64,000 nt of DNA from Paenibacillaceae bacterium. GTDB taxonomy: Bacteria; Bacillota; Bacilli; Paenibacillales; CANHGK01. Below, in pieces: positions 19,092 to 27,479 of the stretch. Location: contig CANHGK010000011.1 of assembly GCA_947460235.1 (NCBI GenBank), positions 1-64,000 on the forward strand, written 5' to 3'. The notes beneath the pieces are model-generated. The model did no database searches and was not told the origin of the DNA. It saw only the letters and a list, made by a program, of their open reading frames with translations. The translations under genes were made by a program, and so were the position numbers. Each line of letters opens with the position of its first letter. Position 1 is the first letter of the stretch.

Positions 19092-20111
19092 ATGAAGACT
19101 CCGATGGTACGGGTGCGTGTTCCAGCGAGCACTGCAAATTTGGGTCCGGGTTTTGACGCACTCGGGATGGCCCTTTCATTATATGCATGGATCGAAATGG
19201 AAGAGTTACCTGCCGGAGAAAAAACGCATGTCGAATTAATCGGAAGTGAACTTCAGGGTTTACCGGTTGACGAATCAAATTTAATTGTTAAAGTTGCATA
19301 TCAAGTATACGACGCAGCTAATATGCCGCGCGTTCCACTTTGTGTACGTATTTATTCGGAAATTCCGTTAACCCGTGGATTAGGAAGTAGCGCATCTGCG
19401 ATTGTTGGTGGAATGGTAGCTGCAAATGCATTACTTGGTGAACCACTTAGTTTTGATGAAATTTTCAAAATGTCTACTGAGCGGGAAGATCATCCAGACA
19501 ATGTTGGCGCTGCATTATACGGCGGTTTTGTCGTCAATAGTTGGGACGGCGAAGGCCATCAACCGAACTATTTACGATTATCACCAAATGCAAATTTGGC
19601 AGTTATGGTAGCGATTCCACACTTCGAGTTATCGACCGAAAAAGCTAGAGCAGCATTGCCTGCCATGTATTCAAGAAAAGATGCGATTTTTAATTTGAGT
19701 CGTACTGCAATGATTGTAGCGGCGTTGACTCAAGGTCGATTAGAATATTTAGCAGATGCAATGCGAGACCGAATTCATCAACCCTATCGAGCAGCTCTAG
19801 TTCCAGGATTGCAAATGATATTAGATGGTGCTTGTAATCATGGGTCAATCGGTGCTGCACTTAGTGGTGCTGGTCCTACAATTCTATGTTTTGTAGATGA
19901 CCGATCAGGCAAACACGATGAGATTGAAGAATTCGTAGCAACAACATTGCACAATGAAAATATCGAGGCAACAATCATGTGGCTCGAACCGTCATCATTT
20001 GGTGTGGAAGTAGAAATATTTATGGAACCATATATGCCTAGACAGAATACTTTACTTGAATTCGCGCAAGAGCGAAGCGGTTTAGCAGTTGGAGAGGTGC
20101 AACAACAGTGA
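19092..20111 (+). CDS. thrB: Homoserine kinase
   Basis: This GHMP kinase phosphorylates homoserine for ThrC. Motif 1 is VPASTANLGPGFDALGMAL near the N terminus, the ATP loop is LTRGLGSSASAIVGG (~95-110), and motif 3 is GAALSGAGPTILCF (~250). Length 339 is slightly above the usual 300-320, from a C-terminal extension (FMEPYMPRQNTLLEFAQERSG). ATG 19092 is preferred because AGGTGA lies 5 bases before it; an in-frame GTG at 19083 overlaps that site. Its end overlaps pheA by 4 bases. Confidence 0.95.
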   Translation: MKTPMVRVRVPASTANLGPGFDALGMALSLYAWIEMEELPAGEKTHVELIGSELQGLPVDESNLIVKVAYQVYDAANMPRVPLCVRIYSEIPLTRGLGSSASAIVGGMVAANALLGEPLSFDEIFKMSTEREDHPDNVGAALYGGFVVNSWDGEGHQPNYLRLSPNANLAVMVAIPHFELSTEKARAALPAMYSRKDAIFNLSRTAMIVAALTQGRLEYLADAMRDRIHQPYRAALVPGLQMILDGACNHGSIGAALSGAGPTILCFVDDRSGKHDEIEEFVATTLHNENIEATIMWLEPSSFGVEVEIFMEPYMPRQNTLLEFAQERSGLAVGEVQQQ

Positions 20112-20998
20112 CGATGCGAATTTCCTTTTTAGGACCCAAAGGTACGGTTTCCGAAGAATCTGCTCGACATTTCCTTGGAAATCATGGCTTGTCCTTCGTA
20201 CCCTATAAACATTTTCCTGAAGTGTTTGTTGCCGTTGACAAAGGTCAAACGCAATATGGTGTCATTCCGATTGAGAATACAATTGAAGGTTCCGTTAGCA
20301 TGCATTTGGATTGGCTATTGAATGAAACGGAGATGCCGATTCAAGCCGAGTGGGTTTATCCTTCCGTACAAAATTTAATTGGACATGCTGATGATTTTCG
20401 TGATGAACATGGTGCAATTGATTTTTCGAGCATCAAACGGATTTTGTCTCATCCGGTTGCAATTGCTCAGTGTAGACAATTTATGCGTAGCAGTTTCCCA
20501 AATGTTGAATTTGAGCCAGTTTCTAGTACTGCAGAAGGTGTTCGGCTCGTCAAACAGCAACCTGGCGAAGGACTTGTTGCCATTGGTACGAAGTTGGCTG
20601 CACAAACGTATGGACTTGAAATATTGTCTCCGATGATTCATGATCATGAAAATAATTTCACACGATTTATTTTGATTGGCCAAGACTCATTTGTTAGTAC
20701 TCGAACCGATGGAATAGACAAAACGAGTATGATGATTACGTTGCCAGAAGATTTTCCAGGCGCATTACATCAAGTGCTTAGTGCATTTGCGTGGCGCAGA
20801 ATTAATTTGACACGGATCGAATCTCGTCCAACAAAGAAGAAATTGGGTTCGTATTATTTTTATTTAGATGTATTATTATCCATGGATTCGGTTCTATTAC
20901 CGGCAGCGATTCAAGAAATTGAATCACTTGGCGGTACAGTTAGAGTTCTAGGAAGTTATAAGAGTTATCCATATCTGGAAGGGATGAGTGAATCATGA
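20108..20998 (+). CDS. pheA: Prephenate dehydratase
   Basis: It converts prephenate to phenylpyruvate in phenylalanine synthesis. The N-terminal catalytic domain begins MRISFLGPKGTVSEESARHF and contains the NFTRFILIG segment carrying the conserved Thr-Arg-Phe. The C-terminal ACT domain (~205-285) has the phenylalanine-binding signature TRIESRPTKKKLGSYYF. Total 296 residues. GTG 20108 is chosen because GGAGAGGTG lies 8 bases upstream; ATG 20114 is possible. It overlaps thrB upstream and ilvE downstream as four-base stop-start pairs. Confidence 0.95.
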   Translation: MTMRISFLGPKGTVSEESARHFLGNHGLSFVPYKHFPEVFVAVDKGQTQYGVIPIENTIEGSVSMHLDWLLNETEMPIQAEWVYPSVQNLIGHADDFRDEHGAIDFSSIKRILSHPVAIAQCRQFMRSSFPNVEFEPVSSTAEGVRLVKQQPGEGLVAIGTKLAAQTYGLEILSPMIHDHENNFTRFILIGQDSFVSTRTDGIDKTSMMITLPEDFPGALHQVLSAFAWRRINLTRIESRPTKKKLGSYYFYLDVLLSMDSVLLPAAIQEIESLGGTVRVLGSYKSYPYLEGMSES

Positions 20999-21897
20999 GT
21001 AATCAACAATGGATTTATTTGAATGGTCAATACGTACGCAAAGAAGATGCAAAAATTTCTGTATTTGATCATGGGTTTTTGTATGGCGATGGAATTTTTG
21101 AAGGAATTCGTATTTATGGTGGAAATATTTTTAAATGCAAAGAACACTTGTTGCGCTTATACGATTCCGCAAAATCAATCATGCTTGACATTCCACTTAC
21201 ATATACTGAAATGGAAGCGGCTTTAGTGGAATCTGTTGCAAAAAATGGTTTGCGTGATGGGTACATTCGTCTAGTTGTTTCGCGTGGAGATGGAAATTTA
21301 GGTCTTGATCCTCGCCGATGCCCAAAAGCAAACATCATTATTATCGTTGAGCAATTGTCGATTTATTCTGAAGATCAATATAAAACAGGATTAAAAATCG
21401 TTTCCGTTTCTACGCGTCGCAATATTCCCGATGCATTGAATCCAAAAATTAAATCTTTGAACTACTTAAATAATATATTGGTTAAAATTCAAGCAAACCT
21501 TGCGGGCGTTGGTGAAGCATTGATGTTGAATGCACAAGGATACGTTGCAGAAGGTTCAGGTGATAATATTTTCATCATCAAAAACGGCATTCTTTTCACG
21601 CCTCCTGCGTATGTTGGCGCACTAGAAGGTATTACTCGTAATGCCATTATTGAGCTTTGCGAGCGTTTTGGTTATCCATGCAAAGAACAACCGTTTTCGT
21701 TGCACGATGTATATGTGGCGGACGAAGTATTCTTAACTGGTACTGCTGCAGAAGTCATTGCAGCACGTGAAGTCGATGGTCGAATCATCGGGTCTGGCGA
21801 AGCAGGTCCAATTACAACACATTTGCTTCAAGAATTCCGCAAAATGGTTACAATTGATGGGGTAAAAATTAAGTACGATGAAGTTACTTCACAATAA
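20995..21897 (+). CDS. ilvE: Branched-chain amino acid aminotransferase (class IV)
   Basis: This fold-type IV PLP enzyme interconverts branched-chain amino acids and 2-oxo acids. The N-terminal signature ISVFDHGFLYGDGIFEGIRIYGG, the PLP lysine in NPKIKSLNYLNNIL (~158) and the phosphate-binding ADEVFLTGTAAEV segment (~241) are all present. The 300-residue size fits the archaeal-type IlvE. Its position after pheA allows a side role in aromatic amino acid transamination, which is inference; a D-amino acid aminotransferase is less likely. The operon ends at the terminator just downstream. Confidence 0.88.
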   Translation: MSNQQWIYLNGQYVRKEDAKISVFDHGFLYGDGIFEGIRIYGGNIFKCKEHLLRLYDSAKSIMLDIPLTYTEMEAALVESVAKNGLRDGYIRLVVSRGDGNLGLDPRRCPKANIIIIVEQLSIYSEDQYKTGLKIVSVSTRRNIPDALNPKIKSLNYLNNILVKIQANLAGVGEALMLNAQGYVAEGSGDNIFIIKNGILFTPPAYVGALEGITRNAIIELCERFGYPCKEQPFSLHDVYVADEVFLTGTAAEVIAAREVDGRIIGSGEAGPITTHLLQEFRKMVTIDGVKIKYDEVTSQ

Positions 21898-21913
21898 TGT
21901 ATTACTAAATGGA

Positions 21914-21955
21914 GCCCTGCAATGCGTGTTTTCCGCATTTGCGGGGTTTATTTAT
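21914..21955 (+). terminator. Intrinsic terminator after ilvE
   Basis: CCCTGCAATGCG (21915-21926) pairs with CGCATTTGCGGGG (21934-21946), allowing one bulge and a G-U pair, then TTTATTTAT. It closes the pheB-ilvE operon. Confidence 0.8.
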
Positions 21956-21985
21956 AGGTACTTACATAGAATGTGAGGTGTTCAA

Positions 21986-22423
21986 ATGATTTATAAATTA
22001 ATGATTGTATTTTTGACCTCGATGCTAGAAATGACCTTGGCAATACCACTTGGTGTTGGGATTGGTTTAACCTTCATTGAAAATGTGATTGCCAGTGTGA
22101 GTGGTACACTGGTTGCATCATTTCTTGTTCTCTTTGCCGGAGAGCGTTTACGAACTTTTCTAATTCGTAAATTCAAAATTGAAAAATCAACCGTTGACCA
22201 AGACAAACGTGAAAAGTGGATCGTTCGAGCTTGGCGTTTGTACGGAGCGTTCGGACTTGGAATTATTTCTCCTTTATTAGTTGGTGCACAAGTTGGCGTT
22301 GCGATCGGAATTGCATTTGGAGCAAATATAAGAAAATTAATGTTTTGGACAATTGTTGGAGTGTTTTTTTGGGGAATTATCTTTTCTGTAGCCATTGATC
22401 AAGGTTGGCGTTTTTTTGAATAA
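21986..22423 (+). CDS. Small multidrug export-like membrane protein
   Basis: A 145-residue integral membrane protein with about four hydrophobic helices: ~3-20, ~28-48, ~80-105 and ~113-135. A basic cytoplasmic loop (RKFKIEKSTVDQDKREKW) separates helices 2 and 3. The pattern MLEMTLAIPLGVGIGLTF with LYGAFGLGIISPLLVGAQVG fits the Sm_multidrug_ex family (PF06695). The family name rests on thin evidence, and transport substrates are unknown. A GAGGTG ribosome site precedes the ATG. It is monocistronic in appearance, between a terminator and the sigma-E-like promoter of the next gene. Confidence 0.65.
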   Translation: MIYKLMIVFLTSMLEMTLAIPLGVGIGLTFIENVIASVSGTLVASFLVLFAGERLRTFLIRKFKIEKSTVDQDKREKWIVRAWRLYGAFGLGIISPLLVGAQVGVAIGIAFGANIRKLMFWTIVGVFFWGIIFSVAIDQGWRFFE

Positions 22424-22431
22424 TTATTTCG

Positions 22432-22460
22432 TAATCTTTTTGATGGTCGATGCATAAAAT
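22432..22460 (+). promoter_or_regulatory. Sigma-E-like sporulation promoter
   Basis: TAATCTT (22432-22438) resembles the sigma-E -35 consensus KMATATT with one mismatch in the core. A 14-base spacer leads to CATAAAAT (22453-22460), one mismatch from CATACAAT. No comparable sigma-A promoter is seen in the 68-base gap. Confidence 0.5.
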
Positions 22461-22473
22461 AAGTTAACTTATT
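22458..22473. promoter_or_regulatory. 16-bp perfect palindrome at a transcription start
   Basis: AATAAGTTAACTTATT is a perfect palindrome. It begins inside the -10 element of the sigma-E-like promoter and covers the predicted start point, the position expected for a repressor operator. The regulator is unknown. Confidence 0.45.
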
Positions 22474-22491
22474 GATGCGGGGGTACGATCC

Positions 22492-22938
22492 ATGCGGATG
22501 ATATTTAAAAATGGTTCATTTATTCGAGAACAGGAATCAGAAAAAAGCGTTACCGAAGAAGTTGTTATAAATTCTGTTCCAAGTATGAAACTTCCTGAGT
22601 TTGTCATGAACTACGGTCCGATCATCTCGTTTTATGACGAAGCTTATGCGACGCGCCAAATGATGCATCATGCTCCGATTACGATTAGTTCAGATGATAT
22701 CAAAAATTCGGGTGAACCATTTGGTGCAACGGAACTAGAAGAAGCAGTTGGAGTTGGAGTTGAAATAAATGTTGGTGATGAAGAAGTGTTTTTACCTGAA
22801 TTTCATGAAATTAAAGATGTTCCATCAATTAAAAAACCAAAAGCAGTTATAAAAGAACAATTTCAGACGAATGCACCAGGTGTTTGGATTAATCATTTAC
22901 CCAAGTGGTCTAGTGATCAGGATCAACAGATGATTTGA
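22492..22938 (+). CDS. Hypothetical acidic protein, putative sporulation gene
   Basis: I do not recognise a family in this 148-residue protein. It has no signal peptide or membrane segment. The N-terminal part is short and polar; the middle contains EEAVGVGVEINVGDEEVFLPEF, rich in Glu and Val; the C-terminal part is more basic and ends in a tryptophan-containing segment (GVWINHLPKWSSDQ). ATG 22492 follows a G-rich ribosome site (GCGGGGG). A sigma-E-like promoter and palindrome precede it, and a terminator overlaps its stop codon, so it is a single-gene unit. Mother-cell expression during sporulation is inferred only from the promoter. Confidence 0.7.
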   Translation: MRMIFKNGSFIREQESEKSVTEEVVINSVPSMKLPEFVMNYGPIISFYDEAYATRQMMHHAPITISSDDIKNSGEPFGATELEEAVGVGVEINVGDEEVFLPEFHEIKDVPSIKKPKAVIKEQFQTNAPGVWINHLPKWSSDQDQQMI

Positions 22939-22974
22939 TAGGCGAAGTTTGCCTGTTATATCATCTGTTTTTTT
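22926..22974 (+). terminator. Intrinsic terminator overlapping the hypothetical gene's stop
   Basis: ACAGATGAT (22926-22934) pairs with ATCATCTGT (22960-22968), with an inner GGCGAAGTTTGCC stem-loop, then seven T residues. Confidence 0.85.
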
Positions 22975-23000
22975 GTTTTGAACTTGTGATATACTATAAA
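22973..23000 (+). promoter_or_regulatory. Possible promoter of the ruvCAB operon
   Basis: TTGTTT (22973-22978), 16-base spacer, TATAAA (22995-23000). A nearby GATATACT offers an alternative -10. I saw no convincing LexA/DinR site. Confidence 0.35.
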
Positions 23001-23045
23001 AATGACACATATGTTCGTATTTGATGGACGAGGGGAATGAATTAT

Positions 23046-23546
23046 TTGCGTATCATGGGAATAGACCCGGGGGTAGCCCGAGTAGGATTCGCCTTTTTGG
23101 ATCGGAACGGACATCAAATGAAAGCTGTTCAATATGGAGTCATTGAGACACCGGCGCATACGGATATGAATGATCGATTATTACAAATATATGAAACGAC
23201 GCGAGCACTTATTGAAAAATACGAACCGAAAGCGATGTCGATTGAAAAGCTATTTTTTAATCGCAATGTAACGACCGCGATTTCCGTGGGACAAGCGCGC
23301 GGCGTATTATTGCTCGCCGGCAGACAACATCACTTATCCATTGCTGAATATACGCCGCTTCAAGTTAAATTGGCAATTACCGGTTATGGTCAAGCGGACA
23401 AACAACAAGTGCAAGAAATGATCCGCCGTTTGCTCAAACTTGATCAAATACCGAAACCAGATGATGCAGCCGATGCGCTAGCAATCGCATTATGTCATGC
23501 ACATGCAGTTCAATGGCCCAGTGCATTAGAGAAAGGATCGGTGTGA
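23046..23546 (+). CDS. ruvC: Crossover junction endodeoxyribonuclease RuvC
   Basis: RuvC resolves Holliday junctions by paired cuts during recombination. The RNase H-like fold shows the acidic residues in IMGIDPGVARVGFAF (first Asp), SIEKLFFNRNVTTAISVGQARG (Glu) and PDDAADALAIALCHAH (C-terminal Asp pair). TTG 23046 is preferred because AGGGG at 23031-23035 is 10 bases upstream and gives the usual MRIMGIDPG beginning; ATG 23037 lies only 1 base after that site. The result is 166 residues, standard. ruvA follows after 4 bases. B. subtilis has RecU instead, so having RuvC is informative for lineage. Confidence 0.93.
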   Translation: MRIMGIDPGVARVGFAFLDRNGHQMKAVQYGVIETPAHTDMNDRLLQIYETTRALIEKYEPKAMSIEKLFFNRNVTTAISVGQARGVLLLAGRQHHLSIAEYTPLQVKLAITGYGQADKQQVQEMIRRLLKLDQIPKPDDAADALAIALCHAHAVQWPSALEKGSV

Positions 23547-23550
23547 TGTT

Positions 23551-24216
23551 GTGATTGATTATATTCGTGGTACGATTGTGGAACGGGAAGTAGATGCAAT
23601 TATTTTGGAGTCAAATGAAATCGGATATCGCGTTTATTGTGCGAATCCTTTTGCCTTTGAAAATGAAACACTTGTTTACATATTTGATCATTGGCGTGAA
23701 GACGGACGTACTATGTATGGATTTCTAAATCGTATGGAGCAAAAATTGTTCCGCAGGTTGTTGGACGTAAACGGGATCGGACCGAAGTCAGCAATTACGA
23801 TTTTGGCATCGACATCCACTCGTTCCCTTGTTTTAGCGATAATAAAAGAAGATATTAATGCATTGTCCAAATTGCCGGGAATCGGTCGTAAAACCGCACA
23901 GCGGATGATTTTGGATATTAAAGATGGATTAGCAGAGCGGATTTCTGGTCAGCAAGGATTGCCTTCCGATTGGAATTTTGAATTTACAGATTCAAATAGC
24001 AGCAAAAGTTCAACGATAGCTGCTGCAGTTGCGACAGCTACCAATGGGATGCCATTACCTTGGATTGAGGCAAAAGAGGCACTAATTGGACTTGGCTATA
24101 CGGAAGCAGAACTTTCGAAACTATGGACAACACTCAAAACAAAATTTACAGACATCGATGCTGTAAAGACGGAACAATGGATTAAGGCTGCCTTGCAACA
24201 ATTCGCAATCCGATAA
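23551..24216 (+). CDS. ruvA: Holliday junction branch migration protein RuvA
   Basis: RuvA tetramers bind four-way junctions and load RuvB. Domain I (OB fold) begins MIDYIRGTIVEREVDAIILE. Domain II has helix-hairpin-helix motifs at LLDVNGIGPKSAITIL and LSKLPGIGRKTAQRMILDI (~70-125). A Ser/Ala-rich linker (~145-165) leads to domain III (~168-221), which contacts RuvB (WIEAKEALIGLGYTEAEL). 221 residues is a little over the usual ~200, due to the linker. GTG is the start. Confidence 0.95.
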   Translation: MIDYIRGTIVEREVDAIILESNEIGYRVYCANPFAFENETLVYIFDHWREDGRTMYGFLNRMEQKLFRRLLDVNGIGPKSAITILASTSTRSLVLAIIKEDINALSKLPGIGRKTAQRMILDIKDGLAERISGQQGLPSDWNFEFTDSNSSKSSTIAAAVATATNGMPLPWIEAKEALIGLGYTEAELSKLWTTLKTKFTDIDAVKTEQWIKAALQQFAIR

Positions 24217-24231
24217 GGGAGAGAGCGTTAC

Positions 24232-25275
24232 ATGATGGATGATCGGCTAATCTCTGCTCAAATGATGATGGAAGATCAGCAAATTGAATCGAGTTTGCGT
24301 CCCAGAACGCTTGCTGAATATATTGGTCAATCTGCTGTCAAAGAAAATTTGAAAGTGTATATTGAAGCTGCAAAATTACGTAAGGAATCACTTGATCACG
24401 TTTTATTATATGGACCTCCTGGTCTTGGAAAAACGACATTATCGGCGATTATTGCAAATGAACTTGGCGTACATTTGCGGATTACATCTGGACCAGCCAT
24501 AGAGCGACCAGGAGATTTGGCGGCACTACTTACGAATCTGCAATCAGGTGATGTATTATTTATTGACGAAATCCATCGATTACATCGAACCGTAGAAGAA
24601 GTGCTTTATCCGGCAATGGAAGATTCTGTATTAGATATTATGATCGGTAAAGGACCGACAGCAAGATCTGTTCGTTTGGATTTGCCTCCTTTTACACTGA
24701 TTGGTGCAACGACTAGAGCAGGATTGTTATCTGCGCCGCTTCGCGACCGATTTGGCATTGTAAATCGTTTGGAATATTATACGCTTGAAGAATTAAAGAT
24801 AATCGTCATACGCGCAGCAGAAGTATTCCATGTGGAAATTCATCCAGAAGCGGCAGAAGAAATCGCAAGGAGATCACGCGGGACACCGCGGATTGCCAAC
24901 CGTTTATTGAAACGAGTACGTGATTTTGCGCAGGTAAAAGGTGACGGACGGTTAACACTTACGATTACACAAACTGCACTTTTAGCCATTGATGTTGATC
25001 CGCTTGGATTAGACCCGATTGACCACAAAATGCTACGTGCGATTATTCAACATTTTCGCGGCGGTCCAGTAGGTTTGGATACGATTGCGGCAACTATTGG
25101 GGAAGAAAGTCAAACGATCGAAGATGTGTACGAACCTTACCTGTTACAATTAGGATTTTTACAGCGCACGTCCCGTGGTCGGATGGTGACGGATTCTGCC
25201 TATCGTCATCTTGGATTGCCAATACCAGGACCAGGACCAGGGCCAGGACGTTCATCTGAACCAGAAGAAAACTAG
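24232..25275 (+). CDS. ruvB: Holliday junction helicase RuvB
   Basis: RuvB is the AAA+ motor of branch migration. Walker A is GPPGLGKT (residues 61-68), Walker B is LFIDEIHRL (~105-113), sensor 1 is GATTRAGLL (~163), and the arginine finger region PLRDRFG follows. The C-terminal winged helix (~260-330) is intact. After the last conserved segment ([10 protein letters not shown]) comes a short Pro-Gly repeat tail (PGPGPGPG) and an acidic end, giving 347 residues. The ATG follows GGGAGAG. It ends 17 bases before the SpoIID-like gene. Confidence 0.97.
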   Translation: MMDDRLISAQMMMEDQQIESSLRPRTLAEYIGQSAVKENLKVYIEAAKLRKESLDHVLLYGPPGLGKTTLSAIIANELGVHLRITSGPAIERPGDLAALLTNLQSGDVLFIDEIHRLHRTVEEVLYPAMEDSVLDIMIGKGPTARSVRLDLPPFTLIGATTRAGLLSAPLRDRFGIVNRLEYYTLEELKIIVIRAAEVFHVEIHPEAAEEIARRSRGTPRIANRLLKRVRDFAQVKGDGRLTLTITQTALLAIDVDPLGLDPIDHKMLRAIIQHFRGGPVGLDTIAATIGEESQTIEDVYEPYLLQLGFLQRTSRGRMVTDSAYRHLGLPIPGPGPGPGRSSEPEEN

Positions 25276-25292
25276 GAAGGGGTAACGAAATT

Positions 25293-27479
25293 ATGGGTTT
25301 ACATCGACCTAACGTATATCGGATCATTTCATTTTTGCTGGCGTTAGTGCTGTTAAATATTTCGTTACCATATGTAATTTTTGCGTTTCCAGATGCATCA
25401 AGGATTCGTGTTGGTTTGATGTTTGATAATTTAAAAACGATTCGGGATACAGCGCCTGTGATTACGATTAGCGGTACTGGAGGAGCAGATATCGGTGTTA
25501 TCGATACTCGGCAGCCTGATCATGGCGGAATTTTGAAATTGCATCATTTCGATCAATCGTTTTTAACCCATTTTAGTTTGATGCAATGGTCTTTTGTCAT
25601 CACTGAAACAAAGTCTGCAGATGAGGCCTCCGTGCAACTTAAGAAAATTCGTGATAACGGGGAACCGGGCAGAATTATTATCCGTAACCGTTCGGATGGC
25701 TTGGAACCTCCGATACCTGTGATGGCTTTCCAATTGGTCGCAGGTCCCTATGTTTCTGAAGTTGAAGCAATTAAAGCACTCTCAAAAATCAAAACAGTGT
25801 TTAAATCACTACCACCAGCGAAGGATCAATACCAAGTGATTGGACAACAATGGGCCATAGTTGGTACGTATGATAATATAACAGCTTGTGATGACGCTCA
25901 AATGAAGTTGGAAATGTTCGGTTGGAATCCAATTCGTCTTCGTTCATTAACTGCAGATGGTGTCACAAGTCAGTTTCAATTGGCAATCGGTGGTGTTAGC
26001 ACCGTAGATCAATTGGTTCAATTACAAACTACATATTTAACAGCACAGCTAGGTTCCGATTGGATGCCATTAAACTGGAGTGATATTCCATTATTGATTG
26101 AACAAAAAGAGTGGATTCCTGATTCCTCAGAAGCCGGAGGAACGATCATTTCACATTGGCAAGTACCAACATTTGCAGGTTGGCGCGCTTGGATTCAAGG
26201 AACTAATGACCGTCTTAGCGTGGCGGAACATAATAAATATAGTTACCGCGGACGATTAGAATTTTTAAGTTCAAATGACAAAATGGCTCTTGTAAACGAT
26301 TTACCAATGGATCAATATTTGGCGAGTTTACTTGGTGTTGAAATGAGCGGAACATGGCCGATTGAAGCGTTAAAAGCCCAGGCAGTTACTGCACGAACTT
26401 ATGCTATGAAACAAGGTAACAAATATGGATTCGCTCAAGTTAGTGATACGACATATGATCAAGTATATCGGGGAATAGGCTCAGAATCCGAGCGGACGAT
26501 TCAGGCAGCCACGGAAACGAGTGGTGAATTTTTAATTGATGGTTCAGGATTAATTGGAGCATATTTTTCATCGAATGCTGGTGGCAAAACAGCTGCTGGT
26601 AATGAGGTATGGGGCGGAAGTTGTGCGGTATGTCAAAGTGTAGATTCATTCGATGAGATTGCTCAGGCAAACAAACCGCTGTGGGGAAGAGTAATCACTT
26701 CTAATGGTACGAATGGTTATATCCCGTTATCCGCAATTTCACCTTCTGGAAGAATTTCCGAATCTGGACTACCATTTTACAATGTAAACACAGCAACTGC
26801 ATCGGTAAGAGGTGCTCCGTATGTCGATACCAATAATCCTGTACTTGTAACGATACGAACGGGAGATATCGTAGCGTTATTAGATACGACTTTCGAAGTG
26901 AACGCCTATAGTTGGGTAACGAATACGTCAACTGGTGTTGAATTACAAAAGACGATGAATGCAAAATTAACCGGTTCAAGTCAGATCAAAGATGTAATTT
27001 CAAAACTTGAAGCAACAAAAAAAGGAGTTTCGGGTCGGGTTACCGAACTAACAGCCAATGGACAAATTGTTAAAACTTCAGTTGCAGATAATTTCAGAGG
27101 AATTCTTGGTGGATTAAGGAGTACGTTATTTACGATCGATGAAATGGGTCGATTTACAATACTCTCTAAAAACGGTAACCAAATTCAAGCAGAAGCAAGT
27201 ACTACAGGATCTTGGTTTGTAGTTAATGCAAATGGAAAATCGTTACCAATCCCAGCAAGTGGAATTGATCGCTTGGTGATGAATGCAAACCAACAAAATA
27301 GAATCATCTCAATGCGTCCGAAATTTCGTTTTATTGGCAATGGTTTTGGACATGGCGTTGGTTTATCACAATGGGGGGCTAAACAACTCGCCAATCAAGG
27401 ATGGACTTATGATAAAATTGTATTGCATTATTTCCAAGGTGCAACCTTGAGAAAGGAAGGCGTTACAAGTGCGCGTTGA
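25293..27479 (+). CDS. SpoIID/LytB domain protein with SPOR-like region
   Basis: This is a 728-residue exported protein. Residues 1-31 form a signal peptide or anchor. A SPOR-like peptidoglycan-binding stretch is seen around 145-220 (FQLVAGPYVSEVEAIKALSKI and a second weaker copy). The SpoIID domain begins near 316 (RGRLEFL), includes LPMDQYLASLLGVEMSGTWPIEALKAQAV-type sequence, and closes near 687 with GHGVGLSQWGAKQLANQGW. SpoIID family members are lytic transglycosylases that cut denuded glycan strands in sporulation. This one is longer than true SpoIID (~340) and lies between ruvB and queA, so I call it family level only. Its end overlaps queA by 11 bases. Confidence 0.85.
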   Translation: MGLHRPNVYRIISFLLALVLLNISLPYVIFAFPDASRIRVGLMFDNLKTIRDTAPVITISGTGGADIGVIDTRQPDHGGILKLHHFDQSFLTHFSLMQWSFVITETKSADEASVQLKKIRDNGEPGRIIIRNRSDGLEPPIPVMAFQLVAGPYVSEVEAIKALSKIKTVFKSLPPAKDQYQVIGQQWAIVGTYDNITACDDAQMKLEMFGWNPIRLRSLTADGVTSQFQLAIGGVSTVDQLVQLQTTYLTAQLGSDWMPLNWSDIPLLIEQKEWIPDSSEAGGTIISHWQVPTFAGWRAWIQGTNDRLSVAEHNKYSYRGRLEFLSSNDKMALVNDLPMDQYLASLLGVEMSGTWPIEALKAQAVTARTYAMKQGNKYGFAQVSDTTYDQVYRGIGSESERTIQAATETSGEFLIDGSGLIGAYFSSNAGGKTAAGNEVWGGSCAVCQSVDSFDEIAQANKPLWGRVITSNGTNGYIPLSAISPSGRISESGLPFYNVNTATASVRGAPYVDTNNPVLVTIRTGDIVALLDTTFEVNAYSWVTNTSTGVELQKTMNAKLTGSSQIKDVISKLEATKKGVSGRVTELTANGQIVKTSVADNFRGILGGLRSTLFTIDEMGRFTILSKNGNQIQAEASTTGSWFVVNANGKSLPIPASGIDRLVMNANQQNRIISMRPKFRFIGNGFGHGVGLSQWGAKQLANQGWTYDKIVLHYFQGATLRKEGVTSAR

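Noticed and set aside
21965-21972. CATAGAAT as a sigma-E -10 before the small multidrug export-like gene
   Set aside because: No matching -35 at 13-15 bases, and the start point would fall inside the ribosome site.
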